Part shown: positions 23,041 through 31,430 of the stretch, one piece after another
Position numbering within the stretch: position 1 is the first letter of the stretch
Layout of the letters: each line of letters begins with the position of its first letter
From: Gemmatimonadaceae bacterium
Lineage (GTDB): Bacteria; Gemmatimonadota; Gemmatimonadetes; Gemmatimonadales; Gemmatimonadaceae
Assembly (NCBI GenBank): GCA_017881545.1
Contig: JADGQU010000002.1
Coordinates: 1-40,562 of the forward strand
Direction of reading: 5' to 3'
Length of the DNA stretch: 40,562 nt
The notes under the pieces: generated by a model
Database searches by the model: none
What the model was told of the DNA's origin: nothing
The model's input: only the letters and a program-made list of their open reading frames with translations
Position numbers and translations under genes: made by a program

Positions 23041-24645
23041 ATGTCCCGACCCAGAAAGAGCTTGCTGTTCGGCCTCGCATTGATCCCGCTGATGGCCGGC
23101 GGCTTCGTATTTCAACAACACGAGAACCAGCAAGGTGCTCGCTTGCTGGACCAGGTCCTCAACATTGTGTCCACCCGCTTCGTCGACACCGTTGACGCCG
23201 CCACGCTTTATGAAAAGGCGGCGCGCGGGCTCGTCCACGAGCTGAACGATCCCTACAGCGTCCTGCTCTCCCCGAAGGAGCTTTCCACCTTCAATGCGCA
23301 GACGAATGGACGCTACGCCGGCATCGGAATGGAGATCGCCGAGACACAGGGTTTCATCACCGTTCAGCGCGTTTTCCCGCATACACCGGCCGAGGGTGCC
23401 GGCGTGCAGGAAGGCGATCGCATCAACTTCATCGACACGACCAATACCCGCGGCTGGACAGTCTCGCAGACGTCCGATGCGCTCAAGGGAAGTCCTGGCA
23501 GTAAGGTTTTGGTCAAGTTCTCACGTCCCGGCGTGCCCGAGTTGATACCGATCACTTTCACCCGTGCGGTCATCACCATCCCGGCCGTTCCTTACGCCAT
23601 CATGCTCGACAACAAGGTTGGGTATGTCCCGCTTCTCCAGTTCAACGAGAGCGCGAGAGACGAGCTCGAGAGCTCGATCGCCCGCTTGTCGCGCGAGGGC
23701 GCGCGCGGAATCGTCATCGATCTGCGTGGGAATCCCGGCGGCATCCTCGATCAGTCGCTGAGCGTCAGCAATCTCTTCCTCAAGAAGGGACAGCAGATCT
23801 CGAGCATCCGGGCCCGCAACGGTGAGAACCAGAATTTCGTCGCCAGCGATGATCCAATCGCGCCGACGATTCCGCTGGTGCTCCTCACCGACGGAAGAAG
23901 CGCCTCGGCTTCAGAGATCGTCGCCGGTGCACTCCAGGACCACGACCGCGCTCTCATTGTCGGCACGACTTCGTTCGGAAAAGGCCTCGTGCAGTCGGTC
24001 TTCCCGCTCGAGGGCGGTTACGCGCTCAAGATGACGACCGCGAAGTGGTACACTCCGAACGGCCGTTCCATCCAGAAGGAGCGGAAGCTTCTTCCGAGCG
24101 GTGAGTTTGTGGAAGTGATGCCCGATTCTCTGGAGACCGATTCGGTCCGCCGGTCTCGCCCTGTGTTCAAATCGGACGCCGGCCGCATCGTTTATGGTGG
24201 CGGGGCTATCACGCCCGACATCATCGTGCGTCCCGACACATTGACCACCGCGGAACAGAAGGTGTTCAACGCCTTTGCTCCGAAGACCACCGATGTGAGA
24301 GCGACGCTCATGGACTACTCGCTCGAGCTCAAGAAAACGGTCCGCCCTGACTTTACCGTACCTCCGGCATGGCGCGAAGAGTTCTATCGCCGCCTTCAGG
24401 CTAAGGGAGTCACGATTGATCACGTGCAGTACGAGCAGGCGGGGCCGGAGATCGATCGACTGCTTGGCAATACCGTCGCGCGGTTGGCGTTCGGAGATTC
24501 CACGGCCAAGCGTCGCAGCGTTCCGGAAGACAATCAGCTGATGCACGCGTTGCAGGTTCTCAAGCAGAGCGCCTCCCAGAAGGATCTCTTCCTTATCGCT
24601 CAGCGGGAACAGGCATTGGCGGCGTCAGCGTCCGCTCGTCCCTGA
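23041..24645 (+). CDS. S41 family C-terminal processing peptidase (Ctp)
   Basis: A 534-residue exported serine protease. An N-terminal signal or anchor helix lies at about 7-25. A tail-helix region (LDQVLNIVSTRFVDTVDAA) precedes a PDZ domain (about 90-175, with GIGMEIAE and GAGVQEGDRINFI). The S41 catalytic core has DLRGNPGGILDQSL, the nucleophile Ser289 in GRSASASEIVAGALQD and the general base Lys314 in SFGKGLVQSVF. Such enzymes trim C-termini of envelope proteins. The region after about residue 380 is an extra C-terminal domain of unknown role. It is a single gene with a strong terminator 30 nt after its stop. Confidence 0.95.
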   Translation: MSRPRKSLLFGLALIPLMAGGFVFQQHENQQGARLLDQVLNIVSTRFVDTVDAATLYEKAARGLVHELNDPYSVLLSPKELSTFNAQTNGRYAGIGMEIAETQGFITVQRVFPHTPAEGAGVQEGDRINFIDTTNTRGWTVSQTSDALKGSPGSKVLVKFSRPGVPELIPITFTRAVITIPAVPYAIMLDNKVGYVPLLQFNESARDELESSIARLSREGARGIVIDLRGNPGGILDQSLSVSNLFLKKGQQISSIRARNGENQNFVASDDPIAPTIPLVLLTDGRSASASEIVAGALQDHDRALIVGTTSFGKGLVQSVFPLEGGYALKMTTAKWYTPNGRSIQKERKLLPSGEFVEVMPDSLETDSVRRSRPVFKSDAGRIVYGGGAITPDIIVRPDTLTTAEQKVFNAFAPKTTDVRATLMDYSLELKKTVRPDFTVPPAWREEFYRRLQAKGVTIDHVQYEQAGPEIDRLLGNTVARLAFGDSTAKRRSVPEDNQLMHALQVLKQSASQKDLFLIAQREQALAASASARP

Positions 24646-24677
24646 TTAGAATAGGGAGATAGGAAGCAGAATTCCAA

Positions 24678-24711
24678 AGCTCCGGCGGGTTCGTCCCGCC
24701 GGAGCTTTTTT
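24678..24711 (+). terminator. intrinsic terminator after the S41 peptidase gene
   Basis: A perfect 12-bp stem AGCTCCGGCGGG / CCCGCCGGAGCT (24678-24689, 24695-24706) with loop TTCGT, followed by TTTTTT to 24711. The convergent lipoprotein gene ends 4 nt further on, so the element may serve both strands, although the minus-strand U-run is short. Confidence 0.93.
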
Positions 24712-24714
24712 CCC

Positions 24715-25473
24715 CTAAGGCCAGCGGTGCTTATTGGAGTATTTGCTGCCGAATATCTCGAGCAGCGTAGGCTTCGGATCCTCCGTCCGAACGATAGCGT
24801 CCAGCCTGTCGGCGAGCATGATCGGTCGTGTGAACTGCCGGTATCTTCGGTAGCTGTGGCAGAAGCAGAGCGGTCCTTTGCGGGTAAGGTCTCCCAGCAG
24901 AATGTCGGGCTCCCCGAAGATCGTGAGGGCGTAGAAAAAATTGAGAGTGCGCGATCTCGGCAGGTCGCTTTGCCGGACGTTCCGGGGAAGGCTGCCATGC
25001 TTTCCCCACTGGACATCGATCGCGACCTGAGACCGGGGCCACGGGGTGTGAAGTGTCATCCCGTGCCAGTAGGTCCAGACATCGGTAGGGGCGTAAGTCG
25101 AGTCATAGCCTACCCATACAACCTCTTCGTCGGTCGGGACCGTGAACGGAATCCACGACCCGTGGATGTCGTCCCGCCATAGTAAATGGTAGGCAATTAC
25201 CCGCCGGATCGGGTGCAGAACGGCCACTACGCGTTCCAGCGGGAACGTTTCATCTGGTTGTAGGTACAAGACCGGTGCTAGGCGCCGTGCGAGGAGTGCT
25301 CCGCTATCCGTCGGTGCAAGGGCGTCAGGCAGATTGGCCGGTCGGAGCGGTATGTGGGCATGCGGGCCACAGGCAGTAAGAAAGCTGAGGGCCAGCCCGA
25401 CGCAGATCCGCTCGCGAATCTCGATGGCTCTTCTTCTCAATGGATTAGCCGTCAAGAACGTCCACCTCACCAT
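24715..25473 (-). CDS. putative lipoprotein of unknown family, Trp/His-rich
   Basis: A 252-residue protein with a positively charged start and hydrophobic segment ending in a lipobox (SFLTAC, Cys35), so it is likely an envelope lipoprotein. The mature part has an unusual density of aromatic and His residues: VLYLQPDETFPLERV, AYHLLWRDDIHGSWIPFTVP, DVWTYWHGMTLHT and VAIDVQWGKHGSLPRN. The spacing WHG-x(n)-VQWGKHGSLP recalls secreted Vps62/NPP1-type sheet proteins that have a WE/H...GSH core, but the resemblance is weak. No enzyme function is assigned. It is convergent with the S41 gene and divergent from the zinc-ribbon miniprotein. The start codon (25473) lacks a clear ribosome binding site. 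Confidence 0.78.
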   Translation of the reverse strand: MVRWTFLTANPLRRRAIEIRERICVGLALSFLTACGPHAHIPLRPANLPDALAPTDSGALLARRLAPVLYLQPDETFPLERVVAVLHPIRRVIAYHLLWRDDIHGSWIPFTVPTDEEVVWVGYDSTYAPTDVWTYWHGMTLHTPWPRSQVAIDVQWGKHGSLPRNVRQSDLPRSRTLNFFYALTIFGEPDILLGDLTRKGPLCFCHSYRRYRQFTRPIMLADRLDAIVRTEDPKPTLLEIFGSKYSNKHRWP

Positions 25474-25517
25474 GCGACGCCTACCGCGCAGCGCCGTTTC
25501 GAGTAACTGGAGAGCTC

Positions 25518-25727
25518 ATGCGCAAGCCACGTCCGAACGCGTACAATCCCGCCCAAGCCCTGTTTCTGATTAGCAACGACCGCCACGGATCTCCACTCAG
25601 CTGCCCTTCGTGCGCTGGATCGATCGAGCGCGACCCGCACCAGATTCCTCCGCCACCCTATGCGCACGTGACTCTCCGCTGCAAGAGCTGCGGGCGTTCG
25701 GCGCACTATGTCGCAGGCGCGGCCTAG
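25518..25727 (+). CDS. small zinc-ribbon protein
   Basis: A 69-residue protein with two CxxC pairs (CPSC and CKSC), separated by about 26 residues containing a proline-rich turn (HQIPPPPYAHVTLR), the pattern of a single four-cysteine zinc ribbon. It has no other domain. The ATG at 25518 is preceded by GGAGAG at a suitable distance. Proteins of this kind are often nucleic-acid or protein adaptors, but no specific role can be given. It stands upstream of the cold-shock gene, separated by about 160 bp. Confidence 0.75.
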   Translation: MRKPRPNAYNPAQALFLISNDRHGSPLSCPSCAGSIERDPHQIPPPPYAHVTLRCKSCGRSAHYVAGAA

Positions 25728-25890
25728 GGTCATGGTCTGTTGCACAAAACTTGCCCTCCTCAGTGAGCGCCGGATGGATAATGCGTCACGCGGACCAGAA
25801 TCCGGCGAAGCGACAAGATCTCTTAACTGTCGCTAGCCTGTCGTAGACGCTTCACAGATTGCCCTGCTGGGGATTGAGAGGATTAGTTAA

Positions 25891-26100
25891 ATGGCACGCA
25901 TCACTGGAACGGTCAAATGGTTCAACGACGCCAAGGGATTTGGCTTCATTTCACGCGAGGGTGGCCCGGACGTCTTTGTCCATTTCAGCGCGATCAGTGG
26001 ATCCGGTTTCAAATCTCTTGCTGAGGGCGATAAGGTCGAGTTCGAGGTAGTCCAAGGTCAAAAGGGACCCCAGGCCGCGGACGTCACGAAAGCAACCTGA
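25891..26100 (+). CDS. cold-shock domain protein (CspA family)
   Basis: A 69-residue single cold-shock domain. RNP-1 is KGFGFIS and RNP-2 is VFVHFSAI, with the start [11 protein letters not shown] and the end [14 protein letters not shown] typical of CspA-family RNA chaperones, which bind single-stranded RNA/DNA and melt structure. The start is fixed by GAGAGG upstream of ATG. The leader between the zinc-ribbon gene and this gene is about 160 nt, so a long 5' UTR of the cold-shock type is possible. It is followed 21 nt later by a strong intrinsic terminator, so it is monocistronic or the last gene of its unit. Confidence 0.97.
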   Translation: MARITGTVKWFNDAKGFGFISREGGPDVFVHFSAISGSGFKSLAEGDKVEFEVVQGQKGPQAADVTKAT

Positions 26101-26121
26101 CCGTTTCGATTCCGTCCGAGG

Positions 26122-26150
26122 AAAAAGCCCCGCTGAGCGGGGCTTTTTTT
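26122..26150 (+). terminator. intrinsic terminator after the cold-shock gene
   Basis: The stem AGCCCCGC / GCGGGGCT (26126-26133, 26137-26144) has loop TGA, is flanked by AAAA upstream and followed by TTTTTTT to 26150. The A-run and T-run extend the pairing. This is a textbook terminator. Confidence 0.95.
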
Positions 26151-26178
26151 GCATCACGCTTCTCATCAAGAGGACACC

Positions 26179-28299
26179 GTGACAGCGACGCGCACCAGGA
26201 AGGTTGAGGCAGCATTGTCCCAGCCGAAGCTTTCGTTCAAGGCCCTCGAGCCGATGTACGCCAGCATCGGCACGGAAATCCCAGGCAAGGGTTGGACTTT
26301 CGAGCCCAAGTACGATGGCATCCGCGTTCTCGCCTATGTGTCGTCCACCGACATGAAGCTCATTACTCGGAACGGTAAGGACAAAGCGGCACAATTCCCC
26401 GAGATCGTGGGCGCCCTGAAGAGGCTTGCGTCCGAGACCAGGCGCTCGTTCATCCTCGACGGCGAGATCGTGGCGTTAGTCCACGGAGAGCCGGCAAGGT
26501 TTCAGGAGCTCCAGAGTCGCATGCACCTCAAGGAAACGCACTTGATCCAGCGACTCTCGGTCGAGACTCCGGCGGCGCTCATTCTCTTCGACATCCTCCT
26601 CGATGGCGACGAGGCTCTCATCCCGGAACTTTGGACGGAACGGCGCACGCGCCTCCTCAAGCGGGTCGGCAAGCGGACATCGACACACCTGCGCGTGACC
26701 GATTCCATCGAGGACGATGGAAAGAAAATGCTCGAGAAAGCTCGCCGGCAGGGTTGGGAAGGCATCATCGCCAAGCGCATCGATTCCCGCTACGAGCCGG
26801 GAAAACGGACGCGATCATGGCTCAAGCTCAAAATCGAATTTCGGGAGGAGTTCGTGGTCGGCGGCTACACTGAGCCGCGGAACAGCCGCGAGCACATCGG
26901 CGCCCTGCTGCTCGGCTACTTTGACGGAGACCGGCTCATCTACGTCGGCCACACCGGTGGAGGCTTCACCCGTGAGGAGCTGAACGACATGTACAAGCGC
27001 CTAAAGCCCCTCGAAAGAAGAACATCACCATTTGAAGAGACCCCGAAAACCAATGAAAAGGCTCATTGGGTGAAGCCTGAAGTCGTGGTGGAAGTGAAGT
27101 TCAGCGAATGGACCGCCGATCGCCGCTTGAGGCAGCCCATTTTCGTTGGCGCGCGCGACGACAAGGACGCAAAGGATGTCGGGATCGAGGCTCCAAGCGT
27201 ACAGCGTAAGACAATTCGGGACGGTACCATAGCCAAGCGTCGAGCCCGGCTGAGTGTCAACGCTCGGGCAAAAAGCCCCTCGAACACCTCGGACGCGAAG
27301 ACCTCGGCGTCGAACGCTGGACGCTCCCGGATCGGGTCTGTCAAACAATCAAAAATCGACACGAGCGGCACTATTGGGCAGCTCTCGGCGATCGAGGAAG
27401 CGGGCGGGGATGGGATCCTCGACTTCGGGCACGGAAAAACCCTCAAGGTCTCAAACCTCGACAAGGTCTTTTTCCCCAAGGAGAAGTACACAAAAGGGGA
27501 CTTGATGCGGTATTACGCGCGCGTGGCGGACTTCATACTTCCGGCGATCCAGGATCGCCCGCTCGTTCTGAAGCGATTCCCCAACGGAATAGACGGGGAA
27601 GGCTTCTACCAGCACAAAGCTTCAGAGACCACGCCGCTTGGGGTTCGGGTCGAAGTAATAACAACCGAGGATGGGGAGAAGCAGCCTCGGATCGTCGGTA
27701 GAGACCTCCTCACGCTGCTTTATACGGTCCAGCTGGGGGCCATCTCCGTCGATCCATTGCATTCCCGCGTTCAGTCATTGGACTACGCGGACTACACGAT
27801 CCTCGACCTGGATCCGGGTCCGCGCGCCAGCTTTGCCCGCGTCGTTGAGGTCGCGCGCTGTGCCAAGGAAGTCATCGATGGATTCGGGCTGCACGCGGCA
27901 ATCAAGACTTCCGGATCGACGGGGTTGCATATCTATCTACCACTTCCGCCAAAAACGCCAAACGAGGCGGCAATGATCGTCGCGCAAATGATCGCCACGA
28001 AGGTAGCGGACGCTCATCCGAAGGAGGCGACGATCGAGCGCTTCGTCAAATCGCGCGGAGCCGCAACGGTTTACGTCGACTACCTGCAAAATATTCGGGG
28101 GAAAACCGTGGCCGGTGTTTATTGCGTTCGGGCGAAGCCTGGAGCGACGGTCTCGACTCCGCTCAAATGGAGCGAGCTGGCGGATGATCTCGACCCGCGC
28201 GACTTCCACCTCGGCAACGCGGCCGAGCGTTTTGAAAAAGTTGGGGATATCTGGAACGAGGCGATGAGGAAGAAGAATTCGCTTCGCGCGCTCGTTTAG
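26179..28299 (+). CDS. ligD: DNA ligase D (ligase plus polymerase domains, no phosphoesterase domain)
   Basis: A 706-residue NHEJ enzyme. The N-terminal ATP-dependent ligase domain has Lys44 as the AMP acceptor in EPKYDGIRV, ILDGEIVA, EGIIAKRIDSRYEPGKR and WLKLKIEF, then an OB fold (VVGGYTEPRNSREHIGALLLG). A low-complexity linker (about 345-400) leads to the primase-polymerase domain (about 415-700) with VFFPKEKYTKGDLMRYYARV, the catalytic D543/D545 in ILDLDPGP and the KTSGSTGLHIYLPL block. The phosphoesterase domain found in larger LigD proteins is absent. The GTG at 26179 follows AAGAGGA; an earlier TTG at 26149 falls in the preceding terminator. No ku gene lies in the window. Confidence 0.95.
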   Translation: MTATRTRKVEAALSQPKLSFKALEPMYASIGTEIPGKGWTFEPKYDGIRVLAYVSSTDMKLITRNGKDKAAQFPEIVGALKRLASETRRSFILDGEIVALVHGEPARFQELQSRMHLKETHLIQRLSVETPAALILFDILLDGDEALIPELWTERRTRLLKRVGKRTSTHLRVTDSIEDDGKKMLEKARRQGWEGIIAKRIDSRYEPGKRTRSWLKLKIEFREEFVVGGYTEPRNSREHIGALLLGYFDGDRLIYVGHTGGGFTREELNDMYKRLKPLERRTSPFEETPKTNEKAHWVKPEVVVEVKFSEWTADRRLRQPIFVGARDDKDAKDVGIEAPSVQRKTIRDGTIAKRRARLSVNARAKSPSNTSDAKTSASNAGRSRIGSVKQSKIDTSGTIGQLSAIEEAGGDGILDFGHGKTLKVSNLDKVFFPKEKYTKGDLMRYYARVADFILPAIQDRPLVLKRFPNGIDGEGFYQHKASETTPLGVRVEVITTEDGEKQPRIVGRDLLTLLYTVQLGAISVDPLHSRVQSLDYADYTILDLDPGPRASFARVVEVARCAKEVIDGFGLHAAIKTSGSTGLHIYLPLPPKTPNEAAMIVAQMIATKVADAHPKEATIERFVKSRGAATVYVDYLQNIRGKTVAGVYCVRAKPGATVSTPLKWSELADDLDPRDFHLGNAAERFEKVGDIWNEAMRKKNSLRALV

Positions 28300-28305
28300 A
28301 GCGTT

Positions 28306-28614
28306 CTAGCGGCCGCTGTTGCTGACTTTACGGAGCGGCAGCTCCATCTGTCCGCCTGTGGGCTCGCTGTGCTTTGCAGCATCGCCGAAGATCGGATCGC
28401 TCGACTCGTCAACCATATGAGTGAGCTTGTAGTAAAAATGGAGCGAGTGAATCGGAGCCATGAAGCTACGGTTACCGGCGCGAGATATCGCGACGGCTTC
28501 TTCACGCACTCGGCGGGGCAGATCGCGCGCCGCTGGAAGTGCAAGAAGACGCTGTATCTCTGTGCTGTCTCGTGCGAGCAACGCTGCGCACAAACTATCG
28601 AGATAAGCGAGCAT
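28306..28614 (-). CDS. hypothetical small helical protein
   Basis: A 102-residue protein starting at the ATG at 28614, 10 nt after a GGGAG site; an ATG at 28665 is an alternative. The sequence is helical and amphipathic (DSLCAALLARDSTEIQRLLA, then LPRRVREEAVAISRAGNRS) and ends in a polar tail. No family is recognised. It ends 6 nt from the convergent ligD stop and lies downstream of the NrtR-like gene on the same strand, more than 110 bp away. The gene is likely real from composition and codon use. Confidence 0.62.
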   Translation of the reverse strand: MLAYLDSLCAALLARDSTEIQRLLALPAARDLPRRVREEAVAISRAGNRSFMAPIHSLHFYYKLTHMVDESSDPIFGDAAKHSEPTGGQMELPLRKVSNSGR

Positions 28615-28731
28615 AGGTACCGGGCTCCCAGTTACAGGGTGTTTAGCCTTATGTACACATTGCAACTAATACACCGCTGCCGCAAGAGGTTCCGTAGGCA
28701 AGATCGGGTTAAATACCGATCTGTTACGGTA

Positions 28732-29403
28732 TCAGGGATAGAGAAAATCGAACCTCACACCCCGATGGGGCCTACGCTTTTTCTTCGGTAAATACTGGAA
28801 GAGTTGAGCGGGTCTGCCCCGGCCTTCACTACGCCATTCGTCCATAGGTTCGACGAGCCAGGCGGCCTGGAGGGCACGACGGAAGCTCGCTTTGTGCAAG
28901 CGTTTACCAAGGAGCAACTCATACATATGTTGCAGTTCACTTAGGGTAAACGTCGCGGGGAGAAGTCTGAATGCGATTGGCGCTTGATCGAGGCTGCCTT
29001 CGATGGCTTTGGTGGCACCCTCGACCATGGCGCGTTGCCTGGGAGCGAGAGGCGGCAGCTCCGTAACCTGGAACCAGGCGTAGCCTGTACGGGGTGACGC
29101 GGTATCGTGGGGGACGAGCCCGAGGTAGGCCACCGACACTTCAGCTTCGCTCGGGTGCCGCTTCCCATCACCAAACGCCCCGATCTGCTCCATCCATGCT
29201 GGCGGTTCGCCGAGCGCATCTTTCGCGACGGTGGCTGCGGCGGCGGCGAGCGTTTCACCGGCTTGCGGAGTTCGCCACGGAACCGACCATCGCTCCCGCT
29301 CACTCGAGTTCCGCACCAACAAGATGGCGAGCTCATTGCCCGTCGCCGTCGCCAGAACTGCATCGACGGTATGAGGGGTGGCTCTGGAAGGGCGTTCGCG
29401 CAT
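28732..29403 (-). CDS. nrtR: NrtR-like Nudix-related transcriptional regulator
   Basis: A 223-residue protein. Residues 1-145 form a Nudix fold, but the Nudix box is degenerate: where GX5EX7REUXEEXGU is expected the sequence reads GETLAAAAATVAKDALGEPP, lacking the REUXEE metal ligands, so it should not hydrolyse. Residues about 150-223 form a winged helix (FTLSELQHMYELLLGKRL, then KASFRRALQAAWLVEP). This pair is the layout of NrtR, a repressor of NAD metabolism genes that releases DNA on binding ADP-ribose. No NAD gene is adjacent. A perfect 21-bp palindrome lies 11 nt upstream of its start, fitting autoregulation. A catalytic Nudix with an HTH tail is the alternative. Confidence 0.85.
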   Translation of the reverse strand: MRERPSRATPHTVDAVLATATGNELAILLVRNSSERERWSVPWRTPQAGETLAAAAATVAKDALGEPPAWMEQIGAFGDGKRHPSEAEVSVAYLGLVPHDTASPRTGYAWFQVTELPPLAPRQRAMVEGATKAIEGSLDQAPIAFRLLPATFTLSELQHMYELLLGKRLHKASFRRALQAAWLVEPMDEWRSEGRGRPAQLFQYLPKKKRRPHRGVRFDFLYP

Positions 29404-29414
29404 CGTAGTGCGAA

Positions 29415-29435
29415 TTAGTCACTTTCTGTGACTAA
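29415..29435 (-). promoter_or_regulatory. 21-bp palindrome, probable NrtR operator
   Basis: TTAGTCAC (29415-29422), a 5-nt centre TTTCT, then GTGACTAA (29428-29435): perfect 8-bp half-sites in a 21-bp span. NrtR proteins are known to bind palindromes of about this length. Placed immediately before the regulator start, it would block transcription. The binding itself is inferred. Confidence 0.7.
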
Positions 29436-29639
29436 AGTCAAGGCCGCTACGGTTGAATTCTTTGCGGAACGACGGCGCGCTTAGCGGGAAATGTCTGGAA
29501 GCGAGCGACTAGTGATATAACGATGCGATGATCGAATCGTCAACAGAAAATTTTGGCGAATTTTTTTTGTTGGCACGTCAATGATTCCAGCCACAGCCTT
29601 CGTAGAAACTTCCGGCGCGCTGGCGGAAAACGGATCGGC

Positions 29640-31430
29640 TCAGGGACCCCGGGCCGCTCTCTCCTCGCCTGTGCCGCGGCTCACATATGGCGGGATGCTG
29701 ATCGGCAGGTGACCGGAAATCGCCGACGTTCCGAGCAGCGCTCGCGCTGCTGCCGTTTGCGAAACCGGGAAACCACCCCACGCAACGAGATACGCGCTTA
29801 CCCAGGGAAGCTGCTGAAACAGATAAGGATTCCCGAACGCGACCACGATTGGCTTTCGCCCGCGCTGGACGAGCGTCTGCACGAAATCCGTGAACGCCTG
29901 CGGCGCGCTGGCTGTAAGCGCATCCCAGCTTTGTCCTACGTAGGAGCTGACTATCGTTACATCAGACGAATCGGCCGCCGCGATCAGTCGTGGGTAGTTG
30001 AGAGTGGCGTCCTCCGTCGCGACAAATTCAGTCCGCAGATTTGGCAGGCCTGTCCTCAGCTCCCCATTGAATGCGTTCCCTGCGGGAAGGTCGGCCCGGC
30101 GCGCGAGCGTGATGGAAAGAACTCGCGCGCTGGATACGGCGAGTGGAACCTGCCTGAGCGAATCCTTGACGAGGGTGATCGATTTCTCGGCCACTCGTTT
30201 CGCGATTTGCAGGTTGGAACTGTCCCCGACAAGAAACCGTAACGCGCTCAGGTCGACCAGCTTGCTTTGTGCGAGACCCAGCTTGCGCTTTGTCTCGAGC
30301 ACTCTGCGGACCGATGAATCGAGGCGAGCTTCCGTGTACCGCCCCTCCGCTATGCCCGCGACGACGGCATCGATCGTCTGCGGCACATCGAGCGGCTGAA
30401 TGAGAATGTCGATTCCGGCGGCGATCGCCCGCTTCACTGCCTCTGCCGAGCCGAACTGATCCAGAACCCCACGCATGTCCATCGCGTCGGAGATGATGAG
30501 GCCGCGAAATCCCATCTCACCACGGAGGAGTCCGGTCAAGACCTTGGACGAGAGTGTTCCAGGTACGCCGGACGAATCCAGCGCGGGCATCGCACCATGG
30601 AATGACATGATCGCGCCCACGCCACCATTGACCGCCGCCCGGAACGGCACGAGCTCCACGGTGTCGAGCCGGCTTCTGCTTGCCGTCACCACTGGCAACG
30701 CCAGGTGTGAATTGACGCCAGTGTCGCCGTGACCGGGAAAGTGCTTCCCTGTCGCGATCATGCCGTGATCCTGCAGGCCATGAATGAACGCGACACCCAT
30801 TTGCGCGGCGAGGTGAGGATCCTCGCTGTAAGAGCGCGTATTTATGACGGGGTTGTCCGGATTGTTGTTGACGTCGAGCACGGGCGCGTACGCGATGTGG
30901 ATTCCAAGCGCCCGCCCTTCCAGCGCGGTGAGACGCCCTTGTTCATAAGCGAGCGTCGTGTCTCGCGTGGCGCCAATTGCCATCTCGGGCGGGAACACGA
31001 TCGCTCCTCCGAGATCGATCGCGTTGGGCACGAAATACCCGCCACGCGCACGGAATCCGGCGCCCGCTTCCAGGTCCGCGCCGAACAGCAAGGGAATCTT
31101 GCTCATCGATTGGAGCGCATTCAGCTTGGCGGCCACTTCGATGGGCGAGCCAACGGAGATTGTGAAACCTCCTACTTTGTCCTGCTGGACATATTGCGAC
31201 AGTCGCCGCCATTGGGGCGAATCACCGGATACGTAATCGCCGAACAGGCTCGGCCACACGAGCTGTGCTGCCTTCTCGCGCAAGGTCATCGAGGAAAGAA
31301 CCGAGTCGGTCCAGCGCGCCGAGGTGGTCCCCGTTTGTACGGAGCCGCCTGAGTTGGTGCCCATCGTCGTGCAGCTCGCCACCAGGAGAACGAGCGCTAA
31401 CGCAGGCAATCCCTTCAACTTGTGCATCAT
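29640..31430 (-). CDS. glycoside hydrolase family 3 lipoprotein (beta-N-acetylhexosaminidase-like)
   Basis: A 596-residue lipoprotein (signal ending VASC, Cys20). The GH3 barrel has SLTLREKAAQLVW-type sequence at the start (SSMTLREKAAQLVW), PLLFGADLEAGAG, the NagZ-type loop KHFPGHGDTGVNSHLA that carries the catalytic His/Asp pair, and ISDAMDMRGVL with the nucleophile Asp. A second alpha/beta domain follows (residues about 390-590, with ITLVKDSLRQVPL and PIVVAFGNPY). The KHFPGHGDT motif is specific to N-acetylglucosaminidases, so removal of GlcNAc from peptidoglycan or chitin fragments is likely. It starts at ATG 31430, overlapping the YggX stop by 1 nt. Confidence 0.93.
   Translation of the reverse strand: MMHKLKGLPALALVLLVASCTTMGTNSGGSVQTGTTSARWTDSVLSSMTLREKAAQLVWPSLFGDYVSGDSPQWRRLSQYVQQDKVGGFTISVGSPIEVAAKLNALQSMSKIPLLFGADLEAGAGFRARGGYFVPNAIDLGGAIVFPPEMAIGATRDTTLAYEQGRLTALEGRALGIHIAYAPVLDVNNNPDNPVINTRSYSEDPHLAAQMGVAFIHGLQDHGMIATGKHFPGHGDTGVNSHLALPVVTASRSRLDTVELVPFRAAVNGGVGAIMSFHGAMPALDSSGVPGTLSSKVLTGLLRGEMGFRGLIISDAMDMRGVLDQFGSAEAVKRAIAAGIDILIQPLDVPQTIDAVVAGIAEGRYTEARLDSSVRRVLETKRKLGLAQSKLVDLSALRFLVGDSSNLQIAKRVAEKSITLVKDSLRQVPLAVSSARVLSITLARRADLPAGNAFNGELRTGLPNLRTEFVATEDATLNYPRLIAAADSSDVTIVSSYVGQSWDALTASAPQAFTDFVQTLVQRGRKPIVVAFGNPYLFQQLPWVSAYLVAWGGFPVSQTAAARALLGTSAISGHLPISIPPYVSRGTGEERAARGP

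Noticed and set aside
28713-28732. ATACCG/CGGTAT inverted repeat at the end of the NrtR-like gene
   Set aside because: Only 6 bp, and it overlaps the stop codon; the short T-run on the minus strand is not convincing.
29557-29571. T8 run with flanking AATT pairing between the NrtR-like and GH3 genes
   Set aside because: No GC-rich stem precedes it on either strand, so it is not a credible intrinsic terminator.
30729-31352. 207-codon plus-strand frame antisense to the GH3 gene
   Set aside because: Shadow frame; the GH3 motifs on the other strand are decisive.
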